From Dermanyssus gallinae (lineage: Eukaryota; Arthropoda; Arachnida; Mesostigmata; Dermanyssidae): a stretch of DNA of 64,000 nucleotides. The notes below the pieces were generated by a model. The model was not told where the DNA came from and did no database searches. It saw only the letters and a list, made by a program, of their open reading frames with translations. Shown here piece by piece: positions 46,687 to 59,059 of the stretch (positions within the stretch are counted from its first letter, which is position 1; each line of letters begins with the position of its first letter). The stretch is from NCBI GenBank assembly GCA_003439945.1, contig QVRM01002401.1, positions 41,405-105,404 of the forward strand, given 5' to 3'. Made by a program: the position numbers and the translations under genes.

Positions 46687-46704
46687 AGGTGGAGTGCTGC
46701 GTGG

Positions 46705-49700
46705 CTTGTTGACGTCATCGTGGTCGTCTGGAGGAGACTATTTTTAGGTTGCCGGTCTTCGTTCCCAGCAGGGAAGTGTCTGATGTGATAATGATGCTCT
46801 GCGAAGATTATTAGGGTGTTTGTGTTTCATCATCTTCTAAAGAGGTCGTGACCGCTGCCATCCGTTGTTGCTTCGTCCTTGTTACGAGCAGCCAGTGCTT
46901 CACGCCGTTGTGTTGTTCTTCCTCCGTGTCTCTTTCGGCCCTCAGTAGAATCCCCTCGTTTTTTTTCTTTCTCAGCGTTGCGCTGTTGTTGTTCCTTCCG
47001 CCTTATCGGGTAGCAGCCGTAATAGTGGTACTTCTAGCAGTGGACGCTGGCTGGCGATAAACACGCGACAAGTCCTTTATAGTTCTCTCCCTATCGGTAG
47101 TACCTCTCTCTCTCTCTCTCTGGTGATCTCTCTTTCTTGTGAGTGTGTGTGTGGCTCCCCTTACACACATACTCTCCTAAGGACGACGATTACAAACATG
47201 ACCGTGACGTCGATGATGGGCGACCACGAAACCTTCGGTCTTTCTCTAATGAATAGGGAACCCCAACTTAAATCACTGCGCAGGCTACGCATGGCGGTGT
47301 TGTCGTCGACAGCCACCAACAACAATAGCATCAACTGCAGTTGTAGTGCCAACAGCAGCTGCAACAACAGCAACAACAACAAGAACAGCAATAGCAACAG
47401 CGGCAGCAAATGGGCAATACCGAGAAGACTTTTCCGCCCTTGACACTTTGTACGATGGTTATTATACTGATGTTATTATACCTGATGACTGTACCGCACA
47501 CCCTTTTATGTGACAATAAAGGTGAATTTATGTTATGTTATACTGCAATGATACTGACCTCCCGCGGTTCCTACGGATTCTACGGTTAGCTAACTTTCTT
47601 GACGACTACAACTAACCACCGATACTACTGCAACCGGCATTGTTGTTGTCCTTGTTGTTATTGTTGTTGTTGCCGTTGTTGTTGCTGTTGTTGTTGTTGC
47701 AGTGGCTGTTCTCGTTGTTGTTGTAAATGTTTGTTGCCGCTTGGTCTGGTCGCGTTAGAGGAACGAGTTACAAAATGTAGACCCTGGAAGGGACAACGAG
47801 TGATTGTCGTTAGACCATCTCTGCCCGTTGAGTTCGACTCTTCGTCGTGCCCTTTTGTCCACCTCCTTGGGCCACCTTTCCTCTCTTGATGATATGACAT
47901 CACTGTTGTGTAACAACAACAACAGCAACAAAAAGAACAGCAATGACAACTGGTCGTAGTAACAGCCATAGTAAGACTAGCCGTTGTAGTAGTAGTTGTT
48001 GCAATAATTAACCGCACTAGTAATAATAATAATATTCAGGGGCAGCTTCAACCTTCCCCGCCGCAGCGTCATCCGACTGAGCAGAACGAGCATGATCGAT
48101 TAACTACATCAGAGCTAGTTAGCGACCGTGACAACGGCAACGGAGCGGCTCTTTACTGGAGAGTGACGTCAGATGGCGGTTTACTGGCGGTTATGCTAAC
48201 TATTACTACTACTACTACTACTATTACAGATTGCTTTTTTATTTGTATATATGTTACAACCATTCGGTCGTCTGCCTTCCAGCTCTTGATGGGCTTGTCT
48301 CTCCAGCCCGTTTTATTTCCAGCTGTTGCCTTCCCCCTAGTTATGCTGCGTGCCATCGGCTTCACCGATATCCTGCTCCCACTGGCTCCCACTTACCGTC
48401 GAGTATCGTGGTCGTGGTGACTTGAGTTGTCCCTGCCGTGTGTGAAGTCGCTTTTGCCGGTGAATCTTTTCGTACGTCCTACTTCAACTGCTGAGCGGAG
48501 AAGTATTGTGTGAGCATGCGTGCGTTGCAGAGGAGTGGGATACGTCATATTCCTCGTGTGTCGTGCACATGACGCATTTGGTATGCGGAGTCTTGCTTAT
48601 CTTATACCGCAGGTATTTTTAAAAAACGCATCACATGTGCCCCGTCAATACCCGGGCTACCGCTGCTAGACTGGTAGGTGACGTTTCCATATTCTCTGTT
48701 GAGCCAAACCTATTTCCTGAGGTCGAGGATGACCCGGCTGCGGCCGGCACAGTCTCCTAGTGCGGCGTCCGATGGTGTTTTGGACTACTTCGAGGACGAT
48801 TACGTGTGCGAGTACTAAAACTACAGCTATGACTACCCCCCCCCCCCCCCCCCCTCCCCGCTCATACACAACTAGAATAGCTTGGAAGAGCAACTACCTC
48901 AGCTGACTGACAGACGTTGACGCCGTGTCGTTCAAGCATCGTGAACGAGCATCTCGATGCATGACTAACACAGGTACAGGACAGCAGGTAGCAAGACTTT
49001 TCAGCGCACTAGCTAAATACGCACGGGGACCAGGTAGCCAGGAAATGCAACGGTAACAGTATTAGGCACCCTAGTAGCATTCTTGAGCATGTACATGAGT
49101 AGTTTGAGCGTACGAGGACAACAGGCGGGTGAGCGGGCAGGCTTGCGTTTGAATGATGCAGCAATGGCCGACCGGTAGGTATGTGTGTGTGTGTGTGTGC
49201 AAGCAGCAGCAATACAGCTTAGCCTGTATTATGTACGACACAGCTTCGCCATTACAATTTACCACCTCCTAGCACAGACGGTGGTAGCAAGCGGCGTCAT
49301 AGAGACGGCGCCGGGATAGAAACGCAGGGATGAACGGACGGACAGCCGTACGGACGGACAAACGGAGAAAGAGGACGAGGGAGAGACGAAACAACAGAGA
49401 TAGAGTATGTGAGATAGTATGTGATAGAGAGTATGTGTGATAGAGAGATTTAGATACAGAAATAGATATGAAGAAAGAGAGAGAAGGGGGGGGGGGGGGT
49501 AGACGGTTTGGGGAGGAGTGGAGAAAGGAAAACCTCTCGCAAACGCTGTAAGTATCAGAGGAAACCCAGCTAGACCGAGCGGGTGAGAGTTTGAACTCGG
49601 GAGAGTGAGTTTGTCGTTGTCGTCGTCGTCGTTGCCGCCGCTGTCGCTGCCACTGCCGCTAGGCAAATGTCGAGCAAAAAGGACTCGACTAGAAACAAAA

Positions 49701-52396
49701 CAAAAAGGCAGAACAATCATGGGCAAAAGGGCAGACACAACCAACGGGGAGACAGGCGGGTACAGACCGATTCAGACGGAAAGTCGCACTCCGTCGAATG
49801 ATTCGGCAGGCGACGATAGACTGATTACACTACAAGCGAACCAACGGACGACGTAGAATCTTGGTCTCACGTTTTTGAATACTTATTATTGTCATTGTCG
49901 TCGGTTGGAATCGGACAACAGAGGCACCGGCGGCGGCCGCGGTAAAGACAGTCAGACGCGGTTGCATTTCATTATTATGAATAGCACCATTATCGTCGTC
50001 ATCACAATAACCTCACCATTTTCCTCGTCATCACGATCAGCATCAAATCGTCATCATCATCATCATCATCATCATCAGCATAAGCAGCAGCAGACTCTTT
50101 ACAACGCCCGTTCTTCTTTACGACGTCCTTGACCGCCACCACCAGCAGACTCGAGACAAGAGACGATCCAACTTACCATGTTGACCTTAGCATCGACACA
50201 ACGATAACACAACATTATTGAGAATACTCGTTATAAATATCATATAGTTTAATAAAAAGCTCACAGTAGCAATAAATCATAATTTATTGTGAAAAGTATA
50301 GCAATCGTTTATTGAAAAACTGTCTAGGGAAGCCGTGTCTAGACAACGCGTGAGAGGTAGAGTCCGAAAATATAGAAAACACCAGCTGTTTGCTCGCTGT
50401 CACGAATATATATATATATATATATATACACCGGACCGACGTGAGTTTATGCAATAAAGCATTTCCTTTATCTATGTATGGCGATGATCCCCAGTTTAAA
50501 TTCGTTCGTGATAATGAGTGTAGTTAGGTCGTCGGAAGCGGTGCGTGACAATGACTTGATGACGTGGCAATTCGACAGACAAACGACACGGCACGGCAGT
50601 TTAATGTGGGCGAGACAATTGTTCATTATGAACAAGTCGTCAAGATTGCTGCTCTGCAGCTGCTGCTGCTGGCATAACAGCGACTAGCAGCGACGCATCG
50701 TCGTCGTCGCCGTCGTCTGGAAAGTCTTGTTCCCATCCACCAGATTGTGCTCTATAAAACGCCATCTTCAAGAAGCGTTTTTGCTAGTTTTTGTTGTTGT
50801 TATATATCCCACAGTCGATGTAGGCATATTTAAGACCCATGCTAGTGCCACTGTTGGCGCGTGTATTTCTGTGTGAGCGTGACCTGTCACGGACACAACA
50901 CGGCGCAGCTTCCGTGGCTCCCGATATGCTGCTGCTGCCGCCTCTATATATATATATATATATATATATAGATGCTGCCGCCTCCTCTACTACTTACTAC
51001 TACTACTACTACTACTATTTCTGCTGCTGTTGATGTTGTTGCTTTTCGGTCTATCATATGTCTGCCCGTCTCCCTGACTGTCTGCATGAGTCTGTGAATG
51101 AGATACTTAAGTTTGCTCTGCTCTCTCTCTCTCTCATCTCACTCACGGCAGCCAGTGGATAAACGGACGCTGAGTAGTAGACAGCGCCCTTCTCGATCGT
51201 CGAGATCACGAGCCTCATCGATATCGCTGCTATGGGTTACAAGGGCAGGCGAACGGACGAGTCGCGAAAGTAACCCTAGAAACGTCTGCGTGAGACGCCG
51301 TGCCGTCTCCTCCGCAAGAATCGCAAAATCGTCGCATACCTTGGATGATTTTTTTTCGGGCGATTCGACGGATAGCTGAGGTGGAGTAAACGCAGATTAG
51401 ATTTTCTCTCTTTTTTAATTTTGTGACAATAAGAGCATTTCTGTGAATTTAGTCACACTTTTCTCTTGACACGTTGTACAAAATATTTATTACCCAAAAT
51501 ATGTTTACCTTTGTATTTTAACTTTATGATTACTGCTGCTGCTGTCATAATATCAAGCAAACACAATAATCTAGCAGCTGTTGAGATAAGATCCGCGAAA
51601 GAACCAGTCAATGAGTAGTAGATCAACGGCATTGTCGTATGAAAGACGAATGCTAGAATTGTCCGAATAGGAGAAAAGGCATACCTGCTCTATAGATTGC
51701 AGCTAATGGACAATGATGCACGCAGACATGCTATTATGCCGTTGATGGTTTTCGTTGCAATAGTCCAATCGTCACTTTCTGGTCACTGTAAACTTTCCAA
51801 ATCGGAAATTTCTTTCCTACCCGAGCGCGAAATACACATCACAACTACGTCCAACAGTGCCGTTGAAGGGTCAACAAGAGCACCCTCGTTCTGCTCAAAG
51901 CTCTTAGAGTTGTCATGACACTAAGCCTTTAAATTGAGTCTCCAATTCATACAGTTAGTCCCTAAGTTAGTTGACTAAACAAGTTGCACTTACCCCATGT
52001 TAGGGACCGAGGGATCTGAGGCCGCTGGTCTAGCAGCTAATCTGTTCATCATTTTAGGTGGCCAGCTTCAGACTGTATCTGGCCGCATGTAAGGTAGCGA
52101 CAGTTGTACAAAACAGAACAACTATGAAAACAAGGCAATTTACGCCACAAAGTGCGCAGCAGTCGAGGGCCAAAGTACACGCTTGCTATCATCTTCCGCT
52201 GGGTGTACGGTTGACATGCAATACTGCTACCAGTCATTAGTTTCAGTTGACCCCGTTATTCGTTGAGCCAACCAACATTATAAGATAGGCGCTGGGCTAG
52301 TATCATAAACGTCGTTTCTATATGTCTGTTTTCACAGGTCGGCAGTTTTCACGGGTTAGACGTCGCCACTCGAGCTTCGTAATGTGTTTTTCGAAG
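46705..52396. other. Unassigned intronic sequence with simple repeats
   Basis: No domain recognised. Triplet tracts lie at 47.30-47.42 and 47.64-47.73 kb, a C run at 48836-48854, a G run at about 49487-49499, an ATC run at 50054-50076, and TA runs at 50405-50428 and 50945-50970. Confidence 0.5.
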
Positions 52397-52440
52397 GCTT
52401 CGCTTTTTCAGCGGTTCTTATCAATTACTTAGATCGATTA
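52397..52440 (+). repeat. Outer inverted repeat flanking the Tc1 element, left arm
   Basis: GCTTCGCTTTTTCAGCGGTT and the following CTTATCAATTACTTAGATCG match, in reverse complement, 54165-54210 (GATCTAAGTAATTAATTAGA, then ACCGCTGAAAGAGCGAAGC), with a few mismatches. The arms lie outside the Tc1 terminal repeats, so they belong to an older element into which Tc1 jumped. Confidence 0.75.
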
Positions 52441-52501
52441 AAGATTTCTGTGTAGGGTAAAGGATTTGCCACCTTAAGTGAGCGCTCGTATATATATATA
52501 T

Positions 52502-52560
52502 AAAATATTGTGATGATTTATTAATCATTTACAATACGTTTGCACACTCGGCAGTGCTCG

Positions 52561-52563
<3 letters not shown>
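52502..52563 (-). repeat. Conserved 62-bp sequence between TA arrays, copy 2
   Basis: Reverse-complement copy of 16353-16425, with about two mismatches. TA runs lie on both sides (52489-52501 and 52563-52600), as in copy 1. It sits between the outer inverted repeat and the Tc1 left end. Confidence 0.8.
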
Positions 52564-52600
<37 letters not shown>

Positions 52601-52602
<2 letters not shown>

Positions 52603-54160
52603 GTCCCTGAAAAAAATATAGAGCCACCCATGTTTGTTACATTTCACGCGTTTATTGTAACCAATCGTGCAAAGATCACAGTGATACATGCTTACAGAGT
52701 AACAACGAAGACTTCTATCGACATTTGGGGTCTCTGATTACTTTGAATTACGAGGTTTCCACATTTGGCACAGCTACACCGCGAAAAAATTATAAGGCCA
52801 CTAGCAAGATACCTGTTTTAACAAATGAATTAAGCGGATTAACGGCATTTGGGCTAATTTCACGGCATTGAGCAACTATACTTAATACTCAATTAACTTC
52901 CCATTAAGTCGGATAACCTCAAAAATGCGGTTTGGTTAGTGTTAAACAAATTTTGGATGACGTTTTGCAAGAGCTCGTCCCAAGCCTCGAAAATTGTTTT
53001 TGTATCGGTGTAAACTTATTGTTCGAGCCAGCTCCACAAATTATGGATCATATTAAGATCAGGTGAGAGTGCAGGCCAGCGAGGGACTTCAATGTGACGT
53101 TGGTCGAACCAGCTTCCGATCAGCCTGGCGGTGTGAATCGGGGCGTTTTCGTTTGTAAAAACGAAGTCTGGCCCTCCCATCAGCTTAAAATGCGCCGATT
53201 GCTCTTTTAGTAAATCCCCGTAGCGCGTCGAATAAACACGAACGTCTAAAAACACAATCGACGACTTTGAGTAATACCCGACAGCAGACCAGATCACCAC
53301 TGAACCGCCACCTGAGTGACGTTTTGACAAAATTCGTTCTTCCTTGCGGACAACGTACAATAGTTAATTAATCGATCCGGCTCATCAAAGTTAAACTTTT
53401 TCACCGAAAAGAGTACTCTGTGTCACTCAGTGGTCCATGACATCCTATCGTGGGCACTCAGTGGTCCATGACATTTTATCGTGGACGGAGTCAAGACGGT
53501 CAATCGTTGTTTTTTCTTGTGTTTTTTGCCAATGTGTCTTCCTGAGGATGCTTTGCACATTTCGCACGTTCCTTTGCACGTCGGCCGCCGCCGCAATTGC
53601 CTTTGCCGAGGGCGCAGAGTTCGACGCTTTCTTCAGAATTGCTGCTTGTTTCGTTCCGAAATCTAATTTGGACGCCTGGAACTCTTTTTTACGGCGTATT
53701 TTTTACCTAAATTAACGAAGTTACTTACTACTTGGGCACAACGCCCCAATTGACGGGAAATTTTGCGATTAGAGAGACCTATGTCCTTATAAGCCTTGAT
53801 ATGGGCCTTTTCTTCACCCATGAGGCGCCAGCCTAAGCCTATCGTTTCAACAAGGAAAAACTTCTGGTAGGAGATCTGCCTTTGTTTCTGTCGAGCCGTT
53901 AAATGAGCCCAAACGTCGTCATTCTGCTTAATCCACTCGCTAAGACATGCATCTTGCTAGTGGCATTATCATTTTTTCGCGGTGTAGCTGTGCCAAATGT
54001 GGAAATTTCGTGATTCAAAGTAATACAAGACCCCAAATGTCGATGGAAGTCTTCGTTGTTACTCTGTGAGCATGTATCACTGTGATTTTTACACGATTGG
54101 TTAGAATAAACGCGTAAAATGTGGCAAGAATGGGTGGCCCTATATTTTTTTCAGGGACTG
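52601..54160 (-). mobile_element. Tc1-like DNA transposon, 1.56 kb, with 210-bp terminal inverted repeats
   Basis: Both ends read CAGTCCCTGAAAAAAATATA when taken inward, and each is preceded by TA (52599-52600, 54161-54162), the Tc1/mariner target duplication. The inverted repeats span 52601-52810 and 53951-54160, both ending at CCACTAGCAAGAT, and agree at roughly nine positions in ten by eye. Between them, minus-strand frames encode a Tc1-family transposase. Long TIRs with the gene between make this a structurally complete element, though the gene is broken. Confidence 0.93.
53016..53940 (-). pseudogene. Tc1-family transposase, frameshifted
   Basis: The transposase cuts and pastes the element via a DDE/DDD nuclease core. 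N-terminal segments appear near 53.93-53.75 kb (WIKQNDDVWAHLTARQKQRQ; HIKAYKDIGLSNRKISRQLG, a helix-turn-helix). The C-terminal frame 53360-53016 gives GGGSVVIWSAVGYYSKSSIV, GPDFVFTNENAPIHTARLIG and VPRWPALSPDLNMIHNLWSW. NENAPIHTA has Glu where catalytic Asp is usual (QDNAPxHTA), whereas SPDLNxI keeps the last acidic position. Stops and frame changes between the halves, and after WLEQ, show it is inactive. Confidence 0.88.
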
Positions 54161-54164
54161 TATA

Positions 54165-54210
54165 TTAATCGATCTAAGTAATTAATTAGAACCGCTGAAA
54201 GAGCGAAGCG
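54165..54210 (-). repeat. Outer inverted repeat flanking the Tc1 element, right arm
   Basis: Partner of 52397-52440. It begins about 5 bp outside the Tc1 right end, whereas the left arm is 160 bp away because of the 62-bp sequence and TA arrays. Confidence 0.75.
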
Positions 54211-54759
54211 CCTAGAACGGCAGCAGATATATTACCTAAGCATCTCACTAATGTATCCTACTTCAATATCTACTGAGTGAGTGCTTTACATCGAGACAAC
54301 CTCTTTTTTGAAATAACAACCGGGACCTTTCTAACATTCGATCGTAAAGCGTTCTTTTAAGCCGTACAATTGTTTGCACCATGTTTAACTGACTGATTCC
54401 CTAACTCACAAAGTCTACATCATGTGGCCCACTACATATTTAGCTCGCTGTACTGTTGTATTCAACATCCCTGCCCTGGAACCTCTTAATAGACCACTGC
54501 ATGATCGTATACTCATATTCTATCTACTTCGCGCAAATCCCGCTTTATTTGCTAAACTCGATCTGGCCCTATCCATCTTTTCAGCTGTGAATTCTACTCT
54601 ATGATCGCCAGAACTTCTTTTTTATCTTAGCGCCGTCTTCACCACCTCTATTTGTTTAACGCATCTTATATTTGCGACATTATTAATCATTAAATGCTTG
54701 TAATCCTATACTTTCTTAACTTACCTCGAATTTCCATTTGTATACAGTTTGATTACATT

Positions 54760-55745
54760 CCCACTTACCCCTCAAGAAACTCTTTAGTGCAATTAAAGCA
54801 GCAACCCATGTAAATCTTATCGCATTTCTTTATAGTCTTTCTAACTTCCTCCGAAACCCCGTGTTGTGGACCAGTGTGGCATTTGCAAATGCCAAACCTG
54901 GTACATACATGGCCTTCCATATAGTCTTTGTTGCTATATATTATTATTAAACGCCCAGACACCATGTTCACTTCCTCCGCTGCTTCCTCGCAATCAGCAT
55001 TTCTTGAATTTTGCTAGCGCCCTGCGTTAATACAGCTATATCGTCAGCAAACAGCAGCACTGGCGTTTTGATACACACACCCTCTTTCCGTATTCACCAT
55101 TCTAATCCCGTGCTACTAAACACCTTTAGCGCTATTCTTTTTATAAACATTAAAAAAATACTGATGACAACGGACACCCTTGTATGATTCCTTTAGCGAT
55201 TATAAATATTTTGCTGGTATTATTATTTGTACCTTGCTATCCCTGTAACCTTCTTTCAAAGCTCCACATAACTCTTTCCAGCTTCTCTCAAACCCCTCAT
55301 CCAGCAACATTTGATACAATTTTATTCTATGCATCATATTATATGTTTTCTAGATCTAAAAACCCTGCCACCCACTCCTGTACCCGCAATCTTTCACAAC
55401 CTGGCTTGATATGATAGGTTATTATTTAGCCTACATTCTTGCTTAGATCCGCTCTGCACTATTTTTCATTTGCTCCTGAACGCTTTGTACTCGACTTAAA
55501 AAGTGGCAAATATATTCGATTCGTTATGGGTGTAATTGTGGATGGGTGACTATTTCTTTAAGTGTCATTATCAACTCCCTCTTTGGGAAGAAGAGAGGCT
55601 CTTCCCTTGCGGCAAGGCCTACGAGGGTCTGCCCTCTCTAAATATATTATTAAATTGCCCTGTTAAATAACGCACGTATTCACTTCCCAATGCCTGGATA
55701 ATTCCTACCGACATTCCGTCAAGGTTACGCGCTTTAGACGTAAAG
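54760..55745 (-). pseudogene. Non-LTR reverse transcriptase remnant with FADD motif
   Basis: Minus-strand pieces in order: KARNLDGMSVGIIQALGSEY (about 55735, from 'KAPGPDGI'), KGIIQGCPLSSV (about 55190, the 'G..QG.PLSP' motif B), and KTPVLLFADDIAVLTQGASK (about 55060-55010, catalytic palm with both Asp intact). A short stretch QEMLIARKQRR follows. Frameshifts separate them. The FADD form and the motif spacing point to an L1/RTE/Jockey-type polymerase distinct from the YLDD elements at 17.8 kb. A TA array begins at 55799, just beyond the upstream end. Confidence 0.75.
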
Positions 55746-55798
55746 GGAGGCCATTTTTGTCCTCACCACGTGTTTGATCTTATCTGCCGTGGTTGTAA

Positions 55799-55852
<54 letters not shown>

Positions 55853-55863
55853 CATACATACAT
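55799..55863. repeat. (TA)n/(CATA)n microsatellite
   Basis: About 50 bp TA followed by CATA repeats. Confidence 0.95.
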
Positions 55864-56221
55864 ATTGACATGCTTTGTATGAGATGCGCTAACCACGCGG
55901 TACATCAATTAGGAAGGAAGAGGGGGCCGCTTTCGATAAGTATCTCTCTCTCTCTCTCTTGATGAGGATAATGTACTATGGACCACCAATGCAGACTCGG
56001 TAGCAGCATTGCGGTCATAATATAGCTGGAAATTGACATCGAACATGACGTTTCGTGTCAAAGCGGTTTTGACTACGACGACTTCAACGACGTTTTCCAC
56101 TTGTACGAGGACAGTCATAACACCATTTTAACCAGAAGAACCCGCTGGTTATCTGGATATAATTTTTGTGTTATCTCTGTCAGCAAGTGGCAACGCATGT
56201 CGCTGTACCGCCTTAACAAAT

Positions 56222-56235
56222 TATATATCTATCTA

Positions 56236-56313
<78 letters not shown>
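56222..56313. repeat. (TA)n microsatellite, about 80 bp
   Basis: TATCTATCTATC grades into pure TA to 56312. It lies about 50 bp past the stop codon of the minus-strand LINE fragment at 56364, on its 3' side. Confidence 0.95.
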
Positions 56314-56315
<2 letters not shown>

Positions 56316-56363
56316 ACCTATAATGGATGTAAACAATAGCCGCCCAGCGAACGTGACGACAAA

Positions 56364-56820
56364 CTACAGCAGCCCTACGTCCAGACCTGCCGCCGTCGTG
56401 TTATCACGTTGTATATTCAATAACAGCCTTTGCCAGAAAAATTTACCAGCGCGTGGGTCCCTCGTAGCTAATCTGAGACACTTGCACACCTTAGCAATAA
56501 CTTCCTCAGTAATATTACATAGGTTTTCCTAAACTTAGCTCTCAAAGGACAAACATCCATAACATCTCCGATAGATGCATACATCCGACATTTGTTTTTC
56601 TCCGCCTGCGAAACTGCACAACCAGCCTGGACAGAGCCGAGACTGAGCATTGAAGGTGCTAAAGAGTCAGTCACGGTAGCGTCCCAGACGAGTGTCCTCC
56701 CACCCTCAAAAGCTGTTAGGGTTATGCCATCAGATCGACGGGAGTCGTCTGTACACAAACCTGCGGGTTTGAAAACACAAGGAAAGCCAGAAGACCTTAG
56801 ATCACGGACCAGGGTATCAC

Positions 56821-56823
<3 letters not shown>
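56364..56823 (-). pseudogene. 5'-truncated RLE LINE: C-terminal nuclease-type domain to the stop codon
   Basis: Minus strand: VFKPAGLCTDDSRRSDGITL, GGRTLVWDATVTDSLAPSML, GCAVSQAEKNKCRMY. After a frameshift come DPRAGKFFWQRLLLNIQRDN and TTAAGLDVGLL, then a stop (56366-56364). This is the whole C-terminal domain of the RLE LINE family at 17.8 kb. It carries the acidic residues of (R)PDG...VWDAT, though Pro is Ser here. It covers only the last ~150 codons, begins at a TA array (56824-56856) and is followed by another (56222-56313). That is the structure of a 5'-truncated insertion into TA repeats. Confidence 0.8.

Positions 56824-56856
<33 letters not shown>
56824..56856. repeat. (TA)n microsatellite followed by (GTT)n
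   Basis: About 33 bp TA then GTTGTTGTTGTTGTTG. It touches the 5' truncation point of the LINE fragment at 56364-56823. Confidence 0.92.
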
Positions 56857-56869
<13 letters not shown>

Positions 56870-56899
56870 GTTTTTGGGAAGACAGACACTAAGAACGAT

Positions 56900-58636
56900 A
56901 TGACGTGTGGTTTATTAAAGTCTGTTTATGGCACTCACATACAGGACAGGATAGAAGCGCCGTGCCAAAGACTCGCTCATTATAGTTAAGGCCGTAACCA
57001 GCTGCAGTTGCAATGGCTCGCTTTGTAGCTGTTACGTGCTGTAAGAATGCCTATTGTCGAGGGATTTTTTGTAAAAACACGGTATTTGCCTAAACAGGCT
57101 GTTGCTGTCGGACTTCTTTGTACCTGCTTCAATTGTTCAACTAGTTAGCTCCCGCTCCTAAGCTATTGTTTCTCATAGCACAAACAAACGTACGTCAGTC
57201 AGTTATTCACACGTTCGTATTGAGGTCACTACTCAATTGCTCGCTCCGTGCGCTCTAAAATCTGTCTGTTTACGCAAGTAAATATTTTCCTTGACCGCCA
57301 GACATGACTTGGTGCGCATGTAAAGACGCTACAGTTTACACTGATACGTTGGTCATAGGTAGCACGTAGGTCGATGCTGGTGATGTACATATTCGCATAC
57401 AATTACGTCGTTTATAGTTATAGCAATGCATAATATTCGGAGCGGCAGTTTACACGCACTATTATATTGTGACTGTCAAGAAAGTGTAAATAGAGAAAAT
57501 TCAAACGGATGGTTACATTGCTTGTTTATCTAGTAATCGGCATCGTTCCATAAACCCGGACGAGAGGTTCATACTGTGCGCATCTCGTCAGATTATGGAG
57601 CGAGCTGTTGCGATTCGGTAATATCGTACTACTCTATTATTATTCATTACTAATACGTTTTGTATCTTCAAAAAATGATTCGTGAGCAAGGCCGGATTCC
57701 TAACATAAACGCTAGACACACCCGAAACGCCGCGGAGAATGGATGACTTATTTAGAAACAATTGATTCCACTATCTATTATTTAAACAACCATTTGAAGC
57801 GCAGTTATGGAGTCAAACTGCGGCAGGGAGTCGTGGTTATATCTATCCTAGTTAGAACAACATAAGCACGAAGAACGCAAACACGGACTCTTTCATTTAA
57901 CGCAATTGTGGTAGCGACAGTTCCGCAATGGAAGCAGTATTTGTGGATAATAGGGAGTTGCCATGTTATTGTTATTATTATTATTATTGTCACACGAGCG
58001 CGGTGACCTGTAAGCCTTTGCAATATTTTGTTCTATAGATTTAAATGCTTTTTATTCAATACATTTGACTAGCTTGGAATTGTTAAACACACGGAGCAAA
58101 TTCTCGCCAACGGAATTTTAACTGGGTTGGTAACAGACGTGAATTTTTAACGGCTCAGCTTGCAGTTTTTCAGCCTGGTTGATATTAATATATTAACCGA
58201 TGCTACAAGACGACTGGTTAATATTATTATAATATTATATTTTTATTATTATTATTTATTAAATTGTATTTTTATAATTTTTACAATTACCGTTTATACT
58301 ATTTACATGACGGATAGCCGGCGACTTCGATCCAGGCGCAATTTCGAAATTTCGCGAAGTTTCCTAGAACTTTTACAGATTTGGGCTTACATGTAAGAAA
58401 AGAAGAAACTAAATGATGCATTTTATGTTTGCTAACGCTATTTATCAGTTATTCTTATTCAGCTTATTTACACCTCACAGATGGGTGAGAGCTATTGTGA
58501 ACTTAATATTGTCGCAACGAAACACACCGACCCGACACAAGACAGTTGACCAGCTATCGAACATATGCATAACTGGCATCATAGATATCTATCTCCATCT
58601 GTATACCATCTGTATATACATAAGGCTTTACCCTTC

Positions 58637-58640
<4 letters not shown>
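56900..58640. other. Unassigned AT-rich sequence
   Basis: No domain, transposon end or RNA gene was recognised. Composition is AT-rich and largely non-repetitive. Confidence 0.45.

Positions 58641-58691
<51 letters not shown>
58641..58691. repeat. (TA)n microsatellite
   Basis: About 50 bp of pure TA. Confidence 0.95.
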
Positions 58692-58693
<2 letters not shown>

Positions 58694-58722
58694 TGATAGT
58701 AGGTTGAAACCGAATGCCAAAT

Positions 58723-59057
58723 CTAGCAGATGCGTGGCGTGTACGTTCGAACGCCTTGGCTGCCGTCAAGGCCGTGATCGTGGGCGGATAGGACTGCCGT
58801 TACGACCATTGTGCAGATGCCAAACAGTTCGAGGTAGCGCCGCTCTTGCAAGACGCCGACGAGAAGTAGCACGAGGCCTGTGTCGAATACCCGGAGGTTC
58901 CACTTCTCAAAGTCGCTTCTGGGAATCGTTGGCACGACGGGCCGACTGCCCGCGATCATGTTTCGTCGGTCCGCGCACCGCGCTCGTGGCAGCAGTAGGA
59001 GAGCAGCAAGCAGGAATAGTACTCGTAGCAAAAGGCCTAGTGGTCGAGAGTACTAGA
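58723..59057 (-). CDS. Possible coding exon of an unrecognised membrane protein
   Basis: A GC-rich island in AT-rich surroundings has an open minus frame. It starts after a pyrimidine-rich stretch ending TTCTAG (acceptor-like, next to 59057) and continues LRVLFLLAALLLLPRARC, MIAGSRPVVPTIPRSDFEKW, VFDTGLVLLLVGVLQERRYL, ELFGICTMVVTAVLSAHDHG, to a stop at about 58723. Two or three hydrophobic segments with charged loops look like a small membrane or signal-peptide-bearing protein. There is no ATG at the start of the hydrophobic segment, so an upstream exon would be required. I recognise no family. The alternative is a chance frame in GC-rich sequence. Confidence 0.35.
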
Positions 59058-59059
59058 AG

